Assembly: GCF_014648355.1 (NCBI RefSeq) | Contig: NZ_BMQY01000001.1 | Coordinates: 854,364 to 918,363 of the forward strand | Length of the DNA: 64,000 nucleotides | Direction: 5' to 3' | Origin: Couchioplanes azureus | GTDB lineage: Bacteria; Actinomycetota; Actinomycetes; Mycobacteriales; Micromonosporaceae | In this document: positions 16,762 through 26,607 of the stretch, in pieces | Layout of the letters: every line of letters begins with the position of its first letter | Position numbering within the stretch: the stretch's first letter is position 1 | Notes under the pieces: model-generated | The model's input: the letters and a program-made list of their open reading frames with translations, nothing else | Database searches by the model: none | What the model was told of the DNA's origin: nothing | Program-made: the position numbers and the translations under genes

Positions 16762-17550
16762 TCACAGCCCGCCGGAGCTGAGCGGCACGTCGCTGGCGCC
16801 CGTGGTGACCACCAGGCCCTCGGGGCGGGGTTCCACCTTCTGCACCTGAAGCCCCATCGGCAGGGCGGGAACCTCGAGGTCGAGCGCCAGATTCTTGGCG
16901 TAGTTGTCGATGAGGTTGCGCACCAGCGGCAGGTCGGGCAGCCCCTCCGCGGTGACGTCGGTGAACCGCACCTGGACGACGCCGTCCCGGACGTCGAGCG
17001 TCGCCGTGCCCGAGACGTCGAAGGTCCGGCCGAGCGCCTCGACCGGCGCCGTACCGACCAGCTTGCCGTCCTTCTCGCCGACCGTGATCCCCGGCCGGTC
17101 GATCAGCGCGGCGAGGTCGGTGTAGCCGATCGTGCCGGTGCCGGTGACCGTGCCCGCCACGATGTCGCCCTTGCCGGAGCGGATGGTGTCCAGCGGCGCG
17201 GTGACGTCCTTCGCCCGGATGTCGAGCACCGGCATCTTGACGGTCTTGCCGTTGCCCGCCGGGCCGGAGTAGTTCTTCAGCAGGATCTTGATCTCCTGGT
17301 ACTCGCCCGCGAGCACCTGGGTCAGGAACGGCACCCCGGCCACCGTCACGTCCGGCTTCTCCGCCCTGGCCCCCCGGTCGGCGACCTGCCGGGCGACGCG
17401 GTCGGCGATCTCCCGCTCGGCGTACGACGCCGCGACCCGGTCCGCCACCGCCGCCGCCGCGGCGACGACGGCCAGCAGCACCAGGAAGGTGATCAACAGC
17501 CGCCGCCCCCAGCGCTTGCGCGGCCGTGTCGACTCGTGCACGTCTGCCAC
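16762..17550 (-). CDS. LmeA-like DUF2993 lipid-binding protein
   Basis: A 262-residue protein of the DUF2993/LmeA family. A basic N-terminus and one hydrophobic anchor or signal (LLITFLVLLAVVAAAAAVA) precede an extracytoplasmic domain with the family features VTVAGVPFLTQVLAGEYQEI and the beta-strand pair near GTGTIGYTDLAALI. Mycobacterial LmeA (Rv0817c) binds phospholipids and supports mannan elongation of lipomannan. Here the neighbour order is the same as in M. tuberculosis (sulfurtransferase on one side, glnR-mshD on the other), which strengthens the assignment; the substrate is not known. Confidence 0.88.
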   Translation of the reverse strand: MADVHESTRPRKRWGRRLLITFLVLLAVVAAAAAVADRVAASYAEREIADRVARQVADRGARAEKPDVTVAGVPFLTQVLAGEYQEIKILLKNYSGPAGNGKTVKMPVLDIRAKDVTAPLDTIRSGKGDIVAGTVTGTGTIGYTDLAALIDRPGITVGEKDGKLVGTAPVEALGRTFDVSGTATLDVRDGVVQVRFTDVTAEGLPDLPLVRNLIDNYAKNLALDLEVPALPMGLQVQKVEPRPEGLVVTTGASDVPLSSGGL

Positions 17551-17569
17551 CGGTCCTCCTGGGGGTCGG

Positions 17570-18616
17570 TTAGGAAAGGAAGAAGAAGGTCAGCGCGTAC
17601 GTGGCCGGCAACGACAGCGCGAACGCGCCCAGCGGGCCCTGCATGTGCCGCGCCACCCAGAACGTCGGCGCGTCGCCGGCCATGCTGCGGCCGGCCTCGG
17701 CGTAGTTCACGGCGAGGTCCACCAGTCCCGCGATGCCCGCGACGGCGAAGCCCAGCATCGCGCCCTTGCCGGGGGTGAAGGGCAGCACCAGCACGCTGCC
17801 GAGCCCGGCGGCGGCCAGCGTGCCGAGCATGGCACCGAGCACGATGCCCGCCGCTCCCCGCGGCACCTGGGCGGCGATCCGCGGCTTGGGCCAGACGGCG
17901 TCGGTGAGGTGCGCGACGAGCAGCGCGACCCCCGCCGCGGTGAGGCAGACGAGGATCGCCTGGGTGCCCACCGGCCGGCGGGTCAGCACGACGAGCAGCG
18001 CGAACGACACCACGCCGAAGACGATGAGGAAGGTGCCGCCGAGCGCATCGCGCAGCCGCAGCCGGTCCCGGGCGCGGATCGCCTGCCCGCCCAGCGCGAC
18101 CACGAAGGCGCCCGCGGTCACGTACAGCAGGGGCAGCATGCCCGCCGGCTCGGTGGTGACCGCGAGCCAGTCGGCGAGCCCACCGGCCGCCGCGCAGACG
18201 CCGGCCACCACGCCGGCGGCGGGCGGGCGGACCGCCATGGTGAAGGCCAGGACGAAGAGCAGCTGCACCCCGAAGACCACGATCGCGTACGACAGCCGGG
18301 CGTCCGGGCCCGACGACTGCGCGCCGAGGATCAGGCCCACGCCGAGCAGGGCCGCGAAGCCCGCGATCGCCACCGACAGCTTCGGCCGCACCGGAGCGAC
18401 CGGGATCTCCTCGTCGAACTCCTCGTCCTCGTGCTCCTCCCGCTTGCCGAACTCCGGCTCGCGCTCCGGGGCGCCCGCATAGAAACCGGACGAGGAGCGG
18501 CCGGGCGCGGACCGCGCGATCTCCCGGGAGACGTCGTCGTCCCAGGGGTCGCTGCCGCGCGGAGTGGTGGGGAACACGCCTGCGATGGTGCCAGACCGGG
18601 GCCCGATCGTCGCCAT
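17570..18616 (-). CDS. Polytopic membrane protein with acidic N-terminal tail
   Basis: A 348-residue protein. The first 110 residues are polar and disordered, with an acidic run ([11 protein letters not shown]); the rest holds about nine hydrophobic segments, for example [54 protein letters not shown] and a last one at [16 protein letters not shown]. No transporter signature is recognised. ATG 18616 is used. It is divergent from glnR, with 196 bp between them that should contain both promoters, and is followed 19 bp later by the LmeA-like gene. Confidence 0.75.
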   Translation of the reverse strand: MATIGPRSGTIAGVFPTTPRGSDPWDDDVSREIARSAPGRSSSGFYAGAPEREPEFGKREEHEDEEFDEEIPVAPVRPKLSVAIAGFAALLGVGLILGAQSSGPDARLSYAIVVFGVQLLFVLAFTMAVRPPAAGVVAGVCAAAGGLADWLAVTTEPAGMLPLLYVTAGAFVVALGGQAIRARDRLRLRDALGGTFLIVFGVVSFALLVVLTRRPVGTQAILVCLTAAGVALLVAHLTDAVWPKPRIAAQVPRGAAGIVLGAMLGTLAAAGLGSVLVLPFTPGKGAMLGFAVAGIAGLVDLAVNYAEAGRSMAGDAPTFWVARHMQGPLGAFALSLPATYALTFFFLS

Positions 18617-18812
18617 CGCGGCCGGTCGGGCCGGGTCACCGAGGGCATTCGTCACATCATTCGCCCGGCTCGGACAGCGGGCCGGAGGCCCCGGATCGGT
18701 TAAGGTGATCCCAGCCCACCCGTCGGTGACGCCGGGAAGACCCTTCCGGTCGCGCGCGTCCTCCCGCTGCGAGACCGGGTCACCCGAGGCGGCATCCGCC
18801 GCGAGGATCGAG

Positions 18813-19535
18813 GTGAGTGTGGAAATCCTCCTGTTGGTGACGGCCCGCGCGGGTGAGCCCTCCGCCGTGCTCCCCGCTCTGGACCTGCTGCCCCACTCCG
18901 TGCGTACCGCGCCTCGCGACGTGCGCACGCTGGTGTCGGGCCCCAGCCCCGACGCCGTGCTGATCGATGCGCGCACGGAGCTCTCCGAGGCCCGCGCCAC
19001 CTGCCGGATGCTGCACGCGACCGGCAGCGGTGTGCCGCTGTTCGCGGTGGTCACCGAGGCGGGCCTGATCGCGCTGAACGCGGACTGGGGCGTCGACGAC
19101 GTCATCCTGGCCGGTGCCGGGCCGGCCGAGGTCGAGGCCCGGCTGCGCCTGGGCGTCGGCCGGCTGAACAACGCCACCGCCGCCGGTGGCGGTTCGATCC
19201 GGGCCGGCGAGCTCACCATCGACCCGGACACGTACGCCGCGAAGCTCAAGGGCCGCCCGCTCGACCTCACCTACAAGGAGTTCGAGCTGCTCAAGTTCCT
19301 GGCGCAGCACCCCGGCCGGGTCTTCACCCGCGACCAGCTGCTGCGTGAGGTCTGGGGCTACGACTACTTCGGCGGCACCCGCACGGTGGACGTGCACGTG
19401 CGGCGGCTGCGCGCCAAGCTCGGCTCGGAGTACGAGGCGATGATCGGCACCGTGCGCCAGGTCGGCTACAAGTTCGTGGTGCCGCCCTCCGGCCGCCAGC
19501 TGCCCGACAACGAGCCTGTGTCGCTGCCGGTCTAA
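18813..19535 (+). CDS. glnR: GlnR-type OmpR-family response regulator
   Basis: A 240-residue OmpR/PhoB-type regulator. The receiver half ([10 protein letters not shown] at the start, [13 protein letters not shown]) lacks a clear phosphorylation pocket, as in GlnR, which works as an atypical regulator of nitrogen genes. The winged helix is intact: [33 protein letters not shown] and [17 protein letters not shown] 18813 has GAGGA 5 bases upstream; GTG 18819 is an alternative. The mshD gene follows after 11 bp, the order seen for Rv0818-Rv0819, which supports the GlnR call over PhoP. Confidence 0.85.
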   Translation: MSVEILLLVTARAGEPSAVLPALDLLPHSVRTAPRDVRTLVSGPSPDAVLIDARTELSEARATCRMLHATGSGVPLFAVVTEAGLIALNADWGVDDVILAGAGPAEVEARLRLGVGRLNNATAAGGGSIRAGELTIDPDTYAAKLKGRPLDLTYKEFELLKFLAQHPGRVFTRDQLLREVWGYDYFGGTRTVDVHVRRLRAKLGSEYEAMIGTVRQVGYKFVVPPSGRQLPDNEPVSLPV

Positions 19536-19546
19536 GCTCGCGCACC

Positions 19547-20413
19547 ATGACGGATGTCCGGTCCACGAACCGGCTCACCCCCGCCGAGGTGGCCGACGTG
19601 CTCGCGCTGGCCACCGCGGCCGAGGAAGCCGACGGCGTGAGCCCGCTCTCCGAGGAGGGCGTGCTCGGGCTTCGTGGGACGGCACACCGGCACCTGCTCG
19701 CCCTCGCCGAGGACGGGGGGCTCGCCGGGTACGCGTACCTCGCCGGAACGGCGGGCGAGCTGGTCGTGCACCCGAAGCACCGGCTCCGCGGGGCCGGCAC
19801 CGCCCTGCTCGCCGCGGCCGGGCCGGGCGAACGGCAGTTCTGGGCGCACGGCGACGAGCCGGCCGCCCGCGCGTTCGCCGAGAAGGCCGGTTTCACCCGC
19901 TCCCGGGTCCTGTGGCAGATGCGCCGCCCGCTCACCGACCTGCCCGAGGTGCCCCTCCCCGCGGACGTACGGGTGCGCGCCTTCGTGCCGGGCGCCGACG
20001 ACACCGCCTGGCTGGGCGTCAACGCCCGGGCCTTCGCGCACCACCCGGAGCAGGGCCGCTGGACGCAGGAGGACCTGCGGCTGCGGTTCGCCGAGCCGTG
20101 GTTCGACCCGGCGGGCTTCCTGCTCGCGGTCGACGCCGAGGATCGGCTGCTCGGCTTCCACTGGACCAAGGTGCATCCGGCGACGGCCGGCGAGCCGGCG
20201 CTGGGCGAGATCTACATCCTCGGCGTGGACCCCGGCGGTCACCGGCGCGGGCTGGGCGCGGCCCTGAGCGTGGCCGGCCTGCGCCACCTGGCGGGGCGCG
20301 GCCTGGGCGAGGTCCTGCTCTACGTCGACGAGTCGAACCCGGCCGCGGTCGCGCTCTACCGCCGCCTCGGCTTCGAGATCCACACCACCGACGTGCAATA
20401 CCACCGTTCCTGA
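19547..20413 (+). CDS. mshD: Mycothiol synthase
   Basis: A 288-residue protein with two tandem GNAT domains, catalysing the last step of mycothiol synthesis: acetylation of Cys-GlcN-Ins by acetyl-CoA. The N-terminal domain carries ELVVHPKHRLRGAGTALL, and the C-terminal active domain EIYILGVDPGGHRRGLGAAL plus YVDESNPAAVALYRRLGF. Mycothiol is the main low-molecular-weight thiol of actinobacteria. It is 11 bp downstream of glnR and probably co-transcribed; the PHO-box region and pstS follow. Confidence 0.93.
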   Translation: MTDVRSTNRLTPAEVADVLALATAAEEADGVSPLSEEGVLGLRGTAHRHLLALAEDGGLAGYAYLAGTAGELVVHPKHRLRGAGTALLAAAGPGERQFWAHGDEPAARAFAEKAGFTRSRVLWQMRRPLTDLPEVPLPADVRVRAFVPGADDTAWLGVNARAFAHHPEQGRWTQEDLRLRFAEPWFDPAGFLLAVDAEDRLLGFHWTKVHPATAGEPALGEIYILGVDPGGHRRGLGAALSVAGLRHLAGRGLGEVLLYVDESNPAAVALYRRLGFEIHTTDVQYHRS

Positions 20414-20545
20414 CGAACAGTGGCGCGTGCCACTCGAAAGCGGGACAGGTTAACGGAAATGGTTGGGCATTTCGGTCACCCAGCCCCGTCGTTCACGTAA
20501 CGGACAACCGCTCATCAGCCACAGGCAACGATTCGGGGTCCAACC

Positions 20546-20600
20546 GTTCACCCTTCGTTCATTTAGCCCCGGGAAGCCGGTCACCTGGCCCTCCTACCTT
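20546..20600 (+). promoter_or_regulatory. PHO-box region and promoter of pstSCAB
   Basis: Two adjacent 11-base units, GTTCACCCTTC (20546-20556) and GTTCATTTAGC (20557-20567), match the actinobacterial PhoP binding consensus of GTTCA-led direct repeats. A further GTTCACGTAAC lies at 20491-20501. A TACCTT hexamer at 20595-20600 could be the -10 element, placing the boxes in the -35 region. PhoP binding is inferred. Confidence 0.75.
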
Positions 20601-20673
20601 TCCGGGTGTGCCGATGAGACCTCGGCCGGCCGGGACTGCGCAGCCCGGAGCAAGCTCACTCGAAGGGAACACC

Positions 20674-21768
20674 GTGAAGCTCCAGCGGTACTACGTTGCC
20701 GGCATCGCCTTGACGACCGCCCTCGCGCTCTCCGCGTGCGGTTCGGACAACACCGACTCGTCCGCGGCGCCCGGCGCTTCCGCGGCCAAGAGCAACTGCG
20801 CTCCGGGCCAGCTGACGGCCCAGGGCTCGTCCGCGCAGAAGAACGCGATGGACGAGTGGATCAAGACCTTCCAGGGCCAGTGCGGCGCCGAGACCAAGAT
20901 CGGCTACGAGAGCACCGGCTCCGGCGCCGGCATCCAGGCCTTCATCGCCGGCACCGCCGACTTCGTCGGCTCGGACTCGGCCCTGAAGCCGGAGGAGCAG
21001 CCGCAGGCCGACGCCAAGTGCCCCGGCGGCCAGGCGCTGCACCTGCCGATGGTGACCGGCCCCATCGCGGTCGTCTACAACGTCGAGGGCGTCGAGAACC
21101 TCCAGCTCTCGGCCCCGACCCTCGCCAAGATCTTCAGCAACAAGATCACCAAGTGGAACGACCCGGCCATCGCCGCCGAGAACTCCGGCGCGAAGCTCCC
21201 GGCCACCGCGATCCAGGCGGTGCACCGCTCGGACGAGTCGGGCACCACCGACAACTTCACCAAGTACCTGAGCAAGAGCGCCGAGGCCGACTGGACGTTC
21301 GGCAACGCCAAGGCCTGGAAGGCCCCGGGCGGCACCGGCGCCAACAAGTCCGACGGCGTCGCGTCGCTCGTCAAGAGCACCCCCGGCACGATCTCCTACG
21401 TCGAGCTGTCCTTCGCCGAGAACAGCGACCTGAAGAAGGCGAAGATCAAGAACGGCGCGGGCGAGTACACCGAGCTGACCGGCGAGAGCGCCGGCAAGAC
21501 CATCGCGGGCGCCAAGATCGCCGGCACCGGCGACGACCTCAAGCTCGACATCGACTACGCCACCAAGGAGGCCGGCGCCTACCCGATCGTCCTGGTCACC
21601 TACGAGATCGCCTGCAGCAAGGGCAGCCCGAAGGCCGCCGCCATCAAGGGCTTCCTGAGCTACACCGCCAGCACCGGCGGCCAGGCGGCGCTGGCCGAGC
21701 TCGGCTACGCCCCGCTGCCGGAGTCGGTCCGCAGCAAGGTCGAGGCCTCGGTCGCCAAGATCTCCTGA
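20674..21768 (+). CDS. pstS: Phosphate ABC transporter substrate-binding lipoprotein PstS
   Basis: A 364-residue phosphate-binding lipoprotein. GTG 20674 follows a GAAGGGA ribosome site. The lipoprotein signal ends in LSAC, giving a lipid-modified Cys. Phosphate-binding motifs are visible: GSSAQKNAMDEW, YESTGSGAGIQAF, DFVGSDSAL and HRSDESGTTDNFTKYL. It captures phosphate outside the membrane and hands it to PstC/PstA. It is the first gene of pstS-pstC-pstA-pstB, with PHO boxes upstream, and should be induced when phosphate is scarce. Confidence 0.96.
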   Translation: MKLQRYYVAGIALTTALALSACGSDNTDSSAAPGASAAKSNCAPGQLTAQGSSAQKNAMDEWIKTFQGQCGAETKIGYESTGSGAGIQAFIAGTADFVGSDSALKPEEQPQADAKCPGGQALHLPMVTGPIAVVYNVEGVENLQLSAPTLAKIFSNKITKWNDPAIAAENSGAKLPATAIQAVHRSDESGTTDNFTKYLSKSAEADWTFGNAKAWKAPGGTGANKSDGVASLVKSTPGTISYVELSFAENSDLKKAKIKNGAGEYTELTGESAGKTIAGAKIAGTGDDLKLDIDYATKEAGAYPIVLVTYEIACSKGSPKAAAIKGFLSYTASTGGQAALAELGYAPLPESVRSKVEASVAKIS

Positions 21769-21811
21769 CCTGCCGCGAAGATCCCCCTTCTAGACGACAG
21801 CGAGCGAGCGA

Positions 21812-22885
21812 ATGGGTGACTATCCCTCCCGCTCGGCGGACTCCAGCGCCGGCGGACCGGGTGTGACAGAGCGTCACACCGGGTTCGCCGGCAACGGCGT
21901 TGCGCCGATCTCTCCCGACGGCCGGCCCCCGCTGGGCGGCGGGAATGCCCTGCCCACCAAGGCGCGGTTCTCCATGGAGACCGGCTTCCGGGGCCTGAGC
22001 ACGGCCGCCGGTGCGATGGTGCTGGTCATCATCGTGGCCATCGCGATCTTCCTGGTCAGCAAGGCGGTGCCCGCGCTGAGCGCCAACACCGAGAACTTCC
22101 TGACCTACAAGGCCTGGTTCCCCAACGAGACCGAGCCGCGGTTCGGCATCGCCGCGCTCGCCTTCGGCACCCTGCTGTCGTCCGTCATCGCGCTGGTCGT
22201 CGCCGTGCCGATCGCCCTGGGCATCGCGCTGTTCCTGTCGCACTACGCGCCGAGGCGGCTGGCCACGCCGCTCGGCTTCGTCATCGACCTGCTCGCGGCC
22301 GTACCGAGCGTCGTGTTCGGTCTGTGGGGCCGCGACGTCTTCTCCCAGCCGGTGCACGACCTCTCGGTCTGGCTCAACAAGTACTTCGGCTGGCTGCCCA
22401 TCTTCGGTGGCGACGGCCCGTTCGGCCGCTCGATCCTGCTGGGCGGCCTGGTGCTGGCGATCATGGTGCTGCCGATCGTCACGTCCCTGTCCCGGGAGGT
22501 CTTCCAGCAGACGCCCGGGATGAACGAGGAAGCCGCCCTCGCGCTCGGCGCCACCAAGTGGGAGATGATCCGCACCGCGGTGCTGCCGTACGGCAAGCCC
22601 GGCGTCATCGCGGCGGTCATGCTGGGCCTGGGCCGCGCGCTCGGCGAGACCATCGCCCTGGCGCTGACCCTCGGGACCACCTTCACCATCTCGGTCAACC
22701 TGATCGAGAGCGGCGGCAACTCGATCGCCGCGAACATCGCCAACACCTTCGGCGAGGCCACCGGCACCGGCCGCGGCGCACTGATCGCCTCCGGCCTGGT
22801 CCTCTTCGCCATCACCCTGGTGGTCAACATGGCCGCGCGAGCGATCATCTACCGCCGCCGCGAGTTCCGGGACAGTGCCGCATGA
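21812..22885 (+). CDS. pstC: Phosphate ABC transporter permease PstC
   Basis: A 357-residue permease with about six membrane helices after an unusually long, polar 60-residue N-terminus. The first helix is MVLVIIVAIAIFLVSKAV. The EAA loop contacting PstB is near EEAALALGATKWEMIRTAVLP, and GLGRALGETIALAL is the typical substrate-path segment. ATG 21812 is 43 bases after the pstS stop; the pstC stop overlaps the pstA ATG by four bases, so the permeases are translationally coupled. Confidence 0.95.
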   Translation: MGDYPSRSADSSAGGPGVTERHTGFAGNGVAPISPDGRPPLGGGNALPTKARFSMETGFRGLSTAAGAMVLVIIVAIAIFLVSKAVPALSANTENFLTYKAWFPNETEPRFGIAALAFGTLLSSVIALVVAVPIALGIALFLSHYAPRRLATPLGFVIDLLAAVPSVVFGLWGRDVFSQPVHDLSVWLNKYFGWLPIFGGDGPFGRSILLGGLVLAIMVLPIVTSLSREVFQQTPGMNEEAALALGATKWEMIRTAVLPYGKPGVIAAVMLGLGRALGETIALALTLGTTFTISVNLIESGGNSIAANIANTFGEATGTGRGALIASGLVLFAITLVVNMAARAIIYRRREFRDSAA

Positions 22886-23964
22886 GTCTGCTCGAAAGGG
22901 AAACCCCCGGCGTCGCCATGACGCCGGACAACATCCGCTCGAAGAAGCTGCCGGTCGCCGCCGACCTCGGCATCGCGGGCCTGGCCCTGGCGCTGTCCGC
23001 GGCGGTCGTCCTCGGCCTGGGCATCGGCAACTGGGTGCTCGTCGTCGTCCTCGGCGTCGTCTTCTACCTGGCCGGCCTCTACTTCGGGGCGAGCCGCGTC
23101 GAGGGCCGCCGTTCCGCGCGCAACCGCATGTGGCGCGCCGCGATCTACGTCGCCTGCGTCCTCGCGATCCTGCCGCTGGCCTCGGTGGTCTGGACGCTGG
23201 TCTCCAAGGGCGCCGCCCGGCTGGACGCCAACTTCTTCGGCACGTCGATGAACAACATCGGCGCCCGCGACCCGAACGGCGGCGCCTACCACGCCATCGT
23301 CGGCACGCTGGAGCAGGTCGGCCTCGCCACTGTGATGGCGGTGCCGCTCGGCGTGCTCGGCGCCATCTACCTGGTCGAGTACGGCCGCGGCCGGTTCGCC
23401 CTGACGGTCCGCTTCTTCGTCGACGTCATGACCGGCATCCCGTCCATCGTCGCCGGCCTGTTCGTGCTGGCGTTCTGGGTGCTCATCGTCAGCCCGTGGT
23501 TCAACAACGGCACGCCGCGCTTCTCCGGCTTCGCCGCCTCGCTGGCGCTGACGGTGCTGATGCTGCCCACGATCGTGCGGTCCACCGAGGAGATGCTGCG
23601 GCTCGTGCCCGGGCCGCTGCGCGAAGGCGCGTACGCGCTGGGCGTACCCCAGTGGAAGACGATCGTGAAGGTCGTCCTCCCCACCGCGCTGCCCGGCATC
23701 GTCACCGGCATCATGCTCGCCGTGGCCCGCGCGGCCGGCGAGACCGCGCCGGTGCTGCTCGTCGCCGGCGGCGCCGCGGCGATCAACTTCGACCCGTTCG
23801 GCGGTAACCAGTCGTCGCTGTCGCTCTTCGTCTACCAGCAGGCCGGCGACGCCTCGAAGTACGCGCCGGACCGCGCCTGGACGGCAGCGCTGACGCTGGT
23901 CGCCCTGGTCCTCGTCCTGACCATCGCAGCGAAGCTGCTCGCCCGCCGCAACCGGCTGTCCTGA
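22882..23964 (+). CDS. pstA: Phosphate ABC transporter permease PstA
   Basis: A 360-residue permease pairing with PstC. Helices include [19 protein letters not shown], an additional pair near the N-terminus, and the core from [20 protein letters not shown] onward. The EAA loop is [20 protein letters not shown] and the conserved [14 protein letters not shown] follows. ATG 22882 overlaps the pstC stop (ATGA). The longer N-terminus with extra hydrophobic segments is common in actinobacterial PstA. Confidence 0.95.
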   Translation: MSLLERETPGVAMTPDNIRSKKLPVAADLGIAGLALALSAAVVLGLGIGNWVLVVVLGVVFYLAGLYFGASRVEGRRSARNRMWRAAIYVACVLAILPLASVVWTLVSKGAARLDANFFGTSMNNIGARDPNGGAYHAIVGTLEQVGLATVMAVPLGVLGAIYLVEYGRGRFALTVRFFVDVMTGIPSIVAGLFVLAFWVLIVSPWFNNGTPRFSGFAASLALTVLMLPTIVRSTEEMLRLVPGPLREGAYALGVPQWKTIVKVVLPTALPGIVTGIMLAVARAAGETAPVLLVAGGAAAINFDPFGGNQSSLSLFVYQQAGDASKYAPDRAWTAALTLVALVLVLTIAAKLLARRNRLS

Positions 23965-23980
23965 GGTAAAGGTGTCCCCC

Positions 23981-24757
23981 ATGGCCAAGCGCATCACGGC
24001 GAGCAACGTCTCGTCCTACTACGGCTCGTTCAAGGCGATCGACAACATCTCGATGACCGTCGAGCCGAAGACGATCACCGCCCTGATCGGCCCGTCCGGC
24101 TGCGGCAAGTCGACGTTCCTGCGGTCCATCAACCGCATGCACGAGGTGCTGCCGGGTGCCCGCATCGAGGGCCGGCTGACCATCGACGACCAGAACATCT
24201 ACGACCCGGACGTCGACGTCACCGCCGTACGCCGGATGATCGGCATGGTCTTCCAGCGCCCCAATCCGTTCCCCACGATGTCGATCTACGAGAACGTGGT
24301 CGCGGGCCTCAAGCTCAACGGCGTCAAGAAGAAGTCGGTGCTGGACGAGGCCGCCGAGCGGTCGCTGACGTCGGCGAACCTCTGGGACGAGGTCAAGGAC
24401 CGGCTGAACCGTCCGGGCGCGGGCCTCTCCGGCGGTCAGCAGCAGCGGCTGTGCATCGCCCGGACCATCGCGGTAGAGCCGCAGGTCGTGCTCATGGACG
24501 AGCCCTGCTCGGCGCTCGACCCGATCTCGACGCTGGCGATCGAGGACCTGATGTTCAAGCTGAAGGACCGCTTCACGATCATCATCGTCACGCACAACAT
24601 GCAGCAGGCCGCCCGGGTCAGCGACAAGACCGGCTTCTTCTCGATCGACAAGACCGGCGAGCCGGGCCGCCTGATCGAGTACGACGACACCCAGAAGATC
24701 TTCAGCAACCCGTCCGAGCGCAAGACCGAGGACTACATCACCGGCCGCTTCGGCTAG
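23981..24757 (+). CDS. pstB: Phosphate ABC transporter ATPase PstB
   Basis: A 258-residue ABC ATPase powering phosphate import. Walker A GPSGCGKS is at residues 37-44, the Q-loop lies in [11 protein letters not shown], the signature is LSGGQQQR and Walker B is [15 protein letters not shown] 23981 with AAAGG 8 bases upstream is chosen; a GTG three codons earlier is possible. No phoU follows: the next gene is a convergent NUDIX hydrolase 4 bp away. Confidence 0.96.
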   Translation: MAKRITASNVSSYYGSFKAIDNISMTVEPKTITALIGPSGCGKSTFLRSINRMHEVLPGARIEGRLTIDDQNIYDPDVDVTAVRRMIGMVFQRPNPFPTMSIYENVVAGLKLNGVKKKSVLDEAAERSLTSANLWDEVKDRLNRPGAGLSGGQQQRLCIARTIAVEPQVVLMDEPCSALDPISTLAIEDLMFKLKDRFTIIIVTHNMQQAARVSDKTGFFSIDKTGEPGRLIEYDDTQKIFSNPSERKTEDYITGRFG

Positions 24758-24761
24758 GTCC

Positions 24762-25544
24762 TCAGTCCGGGATCCGCACCACCGCGCCGCCGTCGCCGGT
24801 CAGCTCCACCTGGGGCATGACCGGCACGGCGGCGTTTCTGGTCGCGGTCGCTGCCACGAGATCCTCCACCTTCCCGTACGCGGACAGCTGGTCCAGTGTC
24901 ACCCGCGTCGGCGGCAGCATGGCCAGGCCGTCGGCGGCCGCCGGGCGGATCCAGGCGGTCGCCTCGGCCTCGCCGGACACGTCCCGCGCCGTCTGGGCCT
25001 CCGGCAGCAGGGCGACGAAGAACCAGGTGTCGAAGCGCTTGGGCTCGAACTCCGGGGTGATCCAGCGCGCCCACGGGAACAGCAGGTCGTCGCGCAGCCG
25101 CAGCCCGCGCCGCGCCAGCAGGTCCGTCATGGTGAGCTCCCGGGCCGCCACGGCGCGGCGGTCCGCCTCCCAGTCCTCGCCGGTCACGTCGCCGACCGTG
25201 CGGTCCGGTTCGCCGACCGGGCCGGCCAGCAGCACGCCCGCCTCCTCGAACAGCTCCCGCGCGGCGGCGCCGACGACGGCCCGCGCCTGCTCGCCGGGCA
25301 CGCCGAGCCGCTCCGCCCAGTCCGGCCGCACGGTGTCGGGACGGTCGCCGGGATCGACGCGGCCGCCGGGGAACGCGTGGACCCCGCCGAAGACCATCGT
25401 GGCGGCGCGCCTGAGGATGTACACCTGGAGGGTCTCCGGGTGCACGAGCACGACGGTGGCCGCGGCGCGCGCCTCGGCGGGAGTGCCGCGGAAGTCGCGG
25501 GCCTTCTGGACCATGGCGGCAGGCAGCGGGATCACATGGCTCAC
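24762..25544 (-). CDS. NUDIX hydrolase
   Basis: A 260-residue NUDIX-superfamily protein. The NUDIX box is spread, with an insert: FPGGRVDPGD near residue 63, and ARELFEEAGVLLAG after it, which holds the catalytic REXXEEXG. Beyond the box is a long C-terminal extension with WARWITPEFEPKRFDTWFF, resembling the NUDT19/RppH-like coenzyme A diphosphatase group. Substrate is not assigned. GTG 25544 chosen, ATG 25562 possible. Confidence 0.88.
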   Translation of the reverse strand: MSHVIPLPAAMVQKARDFRGTPAEARAAATVVLVHPETLQVYILRRAATMVFGGVHAFPGGRVDPGDRPDTVRPDWAERLGVPGEQARAVVGAAARELFEEAGVLLAGPVGEPDRTVGDVTGEDWEADRRAVAARELTMTDLLARRGLRLRDDLLFPWARWITPEFEPKRFDTWFFVALLPEAQTARDVSGEAEATAWIRPAAADGLAMLPPTRVTLDQLSAYGKVEDLVAATATRNAAVPVMPQVELTGDGGAVVRIPD

Positions 25545-25635
25545 GCCCCGATCCTTCCCCATCCAACCGCCCCACCCACCATCCACCACCCGATCAAAGG
25601 CTGCCGGCCACCACCACGGCGATACGGTGGCGACC

Positions 25636-26607
25636 ATGACCACCACGCGCTGGGGCATCCTGGGCACCGGCGGTATCGCCGCCACCTTCGCGGCGGACCT
25701 CGCGCAGGTCCCCGGCGCTTCGCTCGCCGCGGTGGGCTCGCGCACCCCCGAGGCGGCCGCCGCGTTCGCCGCCCGGCACGGGTTCGCCCGCTCCCACGGC
25801 TCCTGGGCCGGCCTGGCCTCGGACCCGCAGGTCGACGTCGTCTACGTGGCGACCCCGCACGCCCACCACCGCGAGGCGGCGGCGACCTGCCTGGCCGGCG
25901 GCAAGGCGGTGCTCTGCGAGAAGCCGATGACCCTGGACCGGGCCACGTCGGCGGAGCTCGTCCAGGAGGCGCGCGGCCGCGGGCTGTTCCTGATGGAGGC
26001 CATGTGGATGCGCTGCAACCCGGCGGTCCGCAAGGTCGCGGCCCTGGTCGCCGACGGCGCCATCGGCGACGTCGTCACCATCCACGCCGACCTGGGCCTG
26101 CGTGGCCCGTTCGCGGCCACGCACCGCCTGCGCGACCCCGCCCTCGGCGGCGGGGCCCTGCTCGACCTCGGCGTCTACCCGGTGCACCTGGCGCATCTGC
26201 TGCTGGGCACCCCGTCGACGGTGCAGAGCTGGGCGCGCCGCACCCCGGAGGGCGTCGACGAGACCACCGGCATCCTGCTCGGCTACGACCGGGCCGCGGT
26301 GGCGGCCCTGACCTGCAGCATCGCCGGAGCCTCCCGCAACGCCGCCACGATCACCGGCACCCACGGCAGGATCGACCTGCCGGAAGGCTTCTACGCGCCG
26401 AGGTCCTTCGTCCTGCACCGCGAGGACACCGAGACCTTCGGCTTCCCCTTCGAGGGCAACGGCTACCAGTACGAGGCGGCCGAGGTGCAGCGCTGCCTCG
26501 CCGAGGGGCTGCTCGAGAGCCCGCTCGTCCCGCACACGGCCACGCTGGAGGTCATGACCCTGCTGGACACCGTCCGCGCCGAGATCGGCGTCGTCTACCC
26601 CGCCTAG
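25636..26607 (+). CDS. Gfo/Idh/MocA family oxidoreductase
   Basis: A 323-residue NAD(P)-dependent oxidoreductase. The Rossmann motif is GILGTGGIAATFA at residues 7-19; the family EKP motif appears as CEKPMTLD with the likely catalytic Lys, and the C-terminal domain shows GGGALLDLGVYPVHL. Such enzymes oxidise or reduce sugars, inositols or related compounds; the substrate is not evident. It overlaps by four bases at its stop with a convergent acetyltransferase gene. Confidence 0.92.
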   Translation: MTTTRWGILGTGGIAATFAADLAQVPGASLAAVGSRTPEAAAAFAARHGFARSHGSWAGLASDPQVDVVYVATPHAHHREAAATCLAGGKAVLCEKPMTLDRATSAELVQEARGRGLFLMEAMWMRCNPAVRKVAALVADGAIGDVVTIHADLGLRGPFAATHRLRDPALGGGALLDLGVYPVHLAHLLLGTPSTVQSWARRTPEGVDETTGILLGYDRAAVAALTCSIAGASRNAATITGTHGRIDLPEGFYAPRSFVLHREDTETFGFPFEGNGYQYEAAEVQRCLAEGLLESPLVPHTATLEVMTLLDTVRAEIGVVYPA

